A DNA stretch of 64,000 nucleotides. It comes from Actinomycetes bacterium. GTDB taxonomy: Bacteria; Actinomycetota; Acidimicrobiia; Acidimicrobiales; Ilumatobacteraceae. A program made the translations under genes and the position numbers. Positions 61,719 to 64,000 of this stretch are shown here, piece after piece; position 1 is the stretch's first letter, and every line of letters begins with the position of its first letter. Below the pieces are notes generated by a model, which did no database searches, was not told the DNA's origin, and saw nothing but the letters and a program-made list of their open reading frames with translations. The stretch spans positions 45,166 through 109,165 of the forward strand of contig BJGC01000001.1 of the NCBI GenBank assembly GCA_014190235.1. Direction: 5' to 3'.

Positions 61719-62591
61719 GTGCTTCGTATCGTCATTCCTAAAGGCTCACTTGAAAAGGCAACCTTTGAGTTGTTTGAGGCGGCCGACCTTCAAATTCGAC
61801 GGTCATCATCTGTTGACTACAAGGCGACAATCGACGATCCCCGAGTAGCCGACGTTCGCATCTTGCGTCCGCAAGAGATTCCCGTATATGTAGCAGAGGG
61901 TTTGTTTGATATCGGTATTACCGGACGTGACTGGATCGAAGAAACATCGAGCAATGTTGTGAGTCTTGGTGAACTCAAGTATTCGAAAGTCACTGACAAT
62001 CCAGTACGCATCGTTGTGGCTGTTGCTCAAGATTCTCCTGCTCAATCTGTTGACGACCTTGGTGCGGGTGTTCGCGTCAGCACTGAATATCCAGAGTTGA
62101 CGAAGCGTTTTTTTGCAGCACGCGGAGTGCAGGCCGATATTCGATTGAGCTACGGAGCGAGTGAAGCAAAGATTCCAGACATTGCCGATTGTGTTGTTGA
62201 CATCACCGAAACCGGAAGAGCATTGCGGGCTGCAGGACTCCGCGTGATCGACACAATATTGACGAGTTACACCGAACTCATTGCGTTTCCAGAGGCCGCA
62301 CAGAATCCCCAAAAGCGTCATGCGATGTCGCAACTCTTGACACTGCTCAACGGAACACTCGAGGCACGTGGGCGAGTGTTGGTGAAACTGAATGTTCCTG
62401 AAGCGCAATTAGAAGCTGTTCTTAAAGTGTTGCCGTCAGCAAAATCACCAACTGTTTCTCGTCTTGCGTCTGGAGACTATGCAGTGGAGTCTGTTGTGCC
62501 CAAGCAAACCATCAATGTTTTGATCCCAGATCTCAAAGATGCTGGGGCGACAGATTTGCTCGAAATCCCTATCTCTAAAATTGTCCACTAG
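61719..62591 (+). CDS. hisG: ATP phosphoribosyltransferase, long form
   Basis: First enzyme of histidine synthesis, joining ATP and PRPP, 290 residues. LRIVIPKGSLEKATFELF begins the protein; FDIGITGRDWIEE and the PRPP loop DIADCVVDITETGRALRAAG follow. The last 75 residues or so (MSQLLTLLNGTLEARG onward) form the ACT-like domain that binds histidine for feedback inhibition, so no HisZ partner is needed. GTG start set by TAGTCT six bases before. Other his genes are not nearby. Confidence 0.95.
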   Translation: MLRIVIPKGSLEKATFELFEAADLQIRRSSSVDYKATIDDPRVADVRILRPQEIPVYVAEGLFDIGITGRDWIEETSSNVVSLGELKYSKVTDNPVRIVVAVAQDSPAQSVDDLGAGVRVSTEYPELTKRFFAARGVQADIRLSYGASEAKIPDIADCVVDITETGRALRAAGLRVIDTILTSYTELIAFPEAAQNPQKRHAMSQLLTLLNGTLEARGRVLVKLNVPEAQLEAVLKVLPSAKSPTVSRLASGDYAVESVVPKQTINVLIPDLKDAGATDLLEIPISKIVH

Positions 62592-62599
62592 TCAAAAAC

Positions 62600-62605
62600 T
62601 AAGTT
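62600..62605 (+). promoter_or_regulatory. Predicted -10 element of the cold-shock-like gene
   Basis: TAAGTT followed by exactly 6 bases and ATG at 62612. Confidence 0.45.
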
Positions 62606-62611
62606 CCACAC

Positions 62612-62833
62612 ATGCCTCAATCTTTTATTGCTGTTAACGGTGAAGTCAGTCATTTTGACTCGGCATCTGGTCTCGGACAAATCTTGACGACGCAAGGTGA
62701 GGCATATCGCTTTCATTGCATCGAGATCAATGATGAGTCTCGCGAGATAAACATTGGCGTCAAAGTGACCTGTGAGATCTGGCCGGTACTGGGTGGGTAC
62801 GAGGCAGTCAATATTGCAGCCCTGGACAAATAG
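62612..62833 (+). CDS. Small cold-shock-domain-like protein
   Basis: A 73-residue protein that looks like a divergent cold-shock OB fold. GEVSHFDSASGLGQI (10-24) matches the beta1-beta2 pattern with its RNP1 region (normally KGFGFI), YRFHCIEI (32-39) sits at RNP2 (normally VFVH), and IGVKVTCEIWPVLGGYEAVNI matches the last strands. Several aromatic residues that usually stack on nucleic acid are missing, so RNA binding is uncertain. It stands between hisG and the convergent DUF1844 gene. Confidence 0.65.
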   Translation: MPQSFIAVNGEVSHFDSASGLGQILTTQGEAYRFHCIEINDESREINIGVKVTCEIWPVLGGYEAVNIAALDK

Positions 62834-62836
62834 GTC

Positions 62837-63181
62837 TTATGTGTCGCTTCCGACACTGCTTTTGACCTGAACAAATGCCAAGCGAATGTTGCTCAACGCG
62901 GTCAAAAGTGTCTCAGATTCTTCACCGAGCCGACCCCCAAGCCCCTCCACCAGACAGGCAACTGCGTCAATGGCGAGTGCTGCCTCGTGTAGGCGCGGCG
63001 GTGACGCCGAGAGGTGAATCGCCGCAAGCTCATAGAGCCCCATCACATGGTTGACGACCACAACTTCGGCTGGGGCCTCGGAGAGGCGCTCACGGGCTTG
63101 GCTCAGCGCGGCATCGGCTTGGGCCAATTGAGAATCGGCGTCTGCCGAGGTGTCTGCGGAAAAAGTGTCATCTGTACTCAT
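62837..63181 (-). CDS. DUF1844 family protein
   Basis: A 114-residue helical protein. The first 35 residues are acidic and low in complexity; the rest follows the DUF1844 pattern seen next to infC in Streptomyces and relatives: PAEVVVVNHVMGLYELAAIHL, then LHEAALAIDAVACLVEGLGG and LLTALSNIRLAFVQV. The function is unknown. Assignment is from memory of that family and its position. A minus-strand TAGGGT lies 8 bases before the ATG. Confidence 0.72.
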   Translation of the reverse strand: MSTDDTFSADTSADADSQLAQADAALSQARERLSEAPAEVVVVNHVMGLYELAAIHLSASPPRLHEAALAIDAVACLVEGLGGRLGEESETLLTALSNIRLAFVQVKSSVGSDT

Positions 63182-63189
63182 GAGGCTGT

Positions 63190-63195
63190 ACCCTA
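63190..63195 (-). promoter_or_regulatory. Predicted -10 element of the DUF1844 gene
   Basis: TAGGGT on the minus strand, 8 bases before the ATG at 63181. Confidence 0.45.
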
Positions 63196-63345
63196 CAGGG
63201 GGTTAATCGAGCGAAGCGGGGTGCAGCAGCACTCCCACCTTTCCACCCGATTCATGATGAGAGTCGTGACACGGAGTTGACAGGTTGTGTGCAGGTGGCG
63301 TTCGCGCCCTCTCATGGCTTTGTGCGTGCGACGCAGGAATCCAAC

Positions 63346-63387
63346 GAAGGAGGGTCATACCCATTGCATCAGAGTAGACAGTCATAG
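63346..63387 (+). promoter_or_regulatory. infC translation start region with possible mini reading frame
   Basis: A strong ribosome site, GAAGGAGGGT (63346-63355), is followed 8 bases later by TTG at 63364, which opens a 7-codon frame ending at TAG 63385-63387. That stop overlaps the proposed ATA start of infC (63384) as ATAG, similar to the ATGA junctions elsewhere. In the infC frame itself a TAG at 63375-63377 rules out an earlier start. The 150 bases before this hold no gene; a TTGACA at 63277 has no partner -10 that I can see. Confidence 0.4.
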
Positions 63388-64000
63388 CTCCGCCAACTTC
63401 AGAGCCTCGCTACAACGAACGCATTCGTGCGCGCGAGGTTCGTCTCATTGGACCGGATGGGAGCCAGATGGGTGTTCGCAATACTGCGGACGCTCTCGTG
63501 TTAGCCCGTGAAATCGATCTTGATTTGGTCGAAGTTGCACCATTGGCAAATCCGCCAGTATGCCGCATCATGGACTACGGCAAATTCCGTTACGAAGAGG
63601 CACAAAAGGCCAAGGAGTCTCGCAAGAAGACAACTCACGTCACTATTAAAGAAGTGAAGTTCCGTCCCAAGATCGGTAAAGGCGACTTTGATACCAAAGT
63701 TCGCCATATGCATGGTTTTTTGGAAGACGGGCACAAAGTGAAAGTCACCTTGCAGTTCCGTGGACGCGAGATGGCACACCCCGAGTTAGGTTCCCGAATT
63801 CTTGATGCAGTCATCGAGCAACTCGGAGACATTGCCAAGGTTGACACCCAGGCACGACTTGAGGGACGCAATATGACATTGGTGTTGTCTCCAGACAAAA
63901 AACCAACGAAAAAAAGTGCAAACAAGGATTCAAAAAGTTCTTCAGAGTCAAAGGGGTCAACAAATACTGTTGCCGCCACAAGTAATACGAGCGATTTAGT
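63384..64000 (+). CDS. infC: Translation initiation factor IF-3, 3' end outside window, probable ATA start
   Basis: Binds the 30S subunit and checks the start codon and initiator tRNA. The 205 visible codons cover both domains: RYNERIRAREVRLIGPDGSQ, VEVAPLANPPVCRIMDYGKF, then VKFRPKIGKGDFDTKVRH and LQFRGREMAHPELG. No ATG, GTG or TTG lies between the in-frame TAG (63375) and these conserved residues, so the start is probably ATA 63384. Rare AUU/AUC/AUA starts are known for infC and allow self-control, since IF-3 rejects them. After the normal IF-3 end the frame continues with a Lys/Ser/Thr-rich tail past the window edge. Confidence 0.9.
   Translation, partial: MAPPTSEPRYNERIRAREVRLIGPDGSQMGVRNTADALVLAREIDLDLVEVAPLANPPVCRIMDYGKFRYEEAQKAKESRKKTTHVTIKEVKFRPKIGKGDFDTKVRHMHGFLEDGHKVKVTLQFRGREMAHPELGSRILDAVIEQLGDIAKVDTQARLEGRNMTLVLSPDKKPTKKSANKDSKSSSESKGSTNTVAATSNTSDL

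Noticed and set aside
63277-63282. TTGACA as the -35 element of an infC promoter
   Set aside because: No TANNNT-like hexamer at 16-18 bases downstream.
1-64000. CRISPR arrays, tRNA or rRNA genes, insertion sequences, prophage or a replication origin
   Set aside because: No repeat-spacer pattern, cloverleaf, transposase frame, phage gene or DnaA-box cluster was seen; gaps are nearly all shorter than 210 bases.

Overview
The window is chromosomal housekeeping DNA from an actinobacterium of moderate GC content (about half GC, judged by eye). Several genes point to the phylum: a mycothiol ligase (MshC-like), an NADPH:F420 oxidoreductase and an F420/flavin LLM-family oxidoreductase, an InhA-type enoyl reductase, the phosphatidylinositol-mannoside trio pgsA-patA-pimA, the actinobacterial integration host factor mIHF, and a PriA without a working ATP site. 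Gene order closely follows the corresponding Mycobacterium tuberculosis segments (thrS to nusB, then pyrR to fmt). An Acidimicrobiia-like lineage is my inference; no rRNA, tRNA, CRISPR array, insertion sequence or prophage was seen.

Layout. 1-4.6 kb: a truncated unknown gene, a nitroreductase, a thioredoxin-domain protein and fabI on the minus strand, and npdG. 4.6-14.1 kb: mshC, thrS, a HIT protein, and the PI/PIM lipid genes pgsA, patA and pimA, interrupted between patA and pimA by an arsenic cassette (arsR, an AqpS-type channel, arsC) and an LLM oxidoreductase. 14.1-19 kb: lemA-htpX, a DUF3048 lipoprotein, pdxST, yebC. 19-26.4 kb: ruvCAB, queA-tgt, yajC-secD-secF. 26.4-36.3 kb: rel, hisS, aspS, rarA, a small membrane protein, alaS, ruvX. 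36.3-45.2 kb: mltG, aroE-aroC-aroK-aroB-aroQ, a M24 peptidase, efp, nusB, a DUF2079 membrane protein. 45.2-53.6 kb: the pyrimidine operon pyrR-pyrB-pyrC-carA-carB-pyrD behind a PyrR-type leader. 53.6-64 kb: mihF, gmk, rpoZ, coaBC, metK, priA, a minus-strand methyltransferase, def, fmt, mog, hisG, a cold-shock-like small protein, a minus-strand DUF1844 protein, and the start of infC.

Regulation. The genome is tightly packed, with many 1-8 base overlaps of the ATGA type. About twenty genes share one design: a TANNNT hexamer followed by 6 (up to 9) bases and then ATG or GTG, which places the predicted transcription start on or next to the start codon (leaderless mRNA). In six places the TAG or TAA of that hexamer is also the stop codon of the upstream gene. 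This rule helped choose starts for fabI, pimA, yajC, aroC, mihF and others. The one elaborate leader is in front of pyrR: a complete promoter, a PyrR-binding hairpin, a 27-codon leader reading frame running through an intrinsic terminator, and a TGATG junction into pyrR. The arsenic genes are served by a perfect 18-bp inverted repeat that holds two mirror-image promoters.

Two starts look non-canonical: CTG for priA and ATA for infC. No wholly new multi-gene system is evident. The strongest leads are the pyrR leader, the overlap of stop codons with promoters, the arsenic insertion, and the infC start region.
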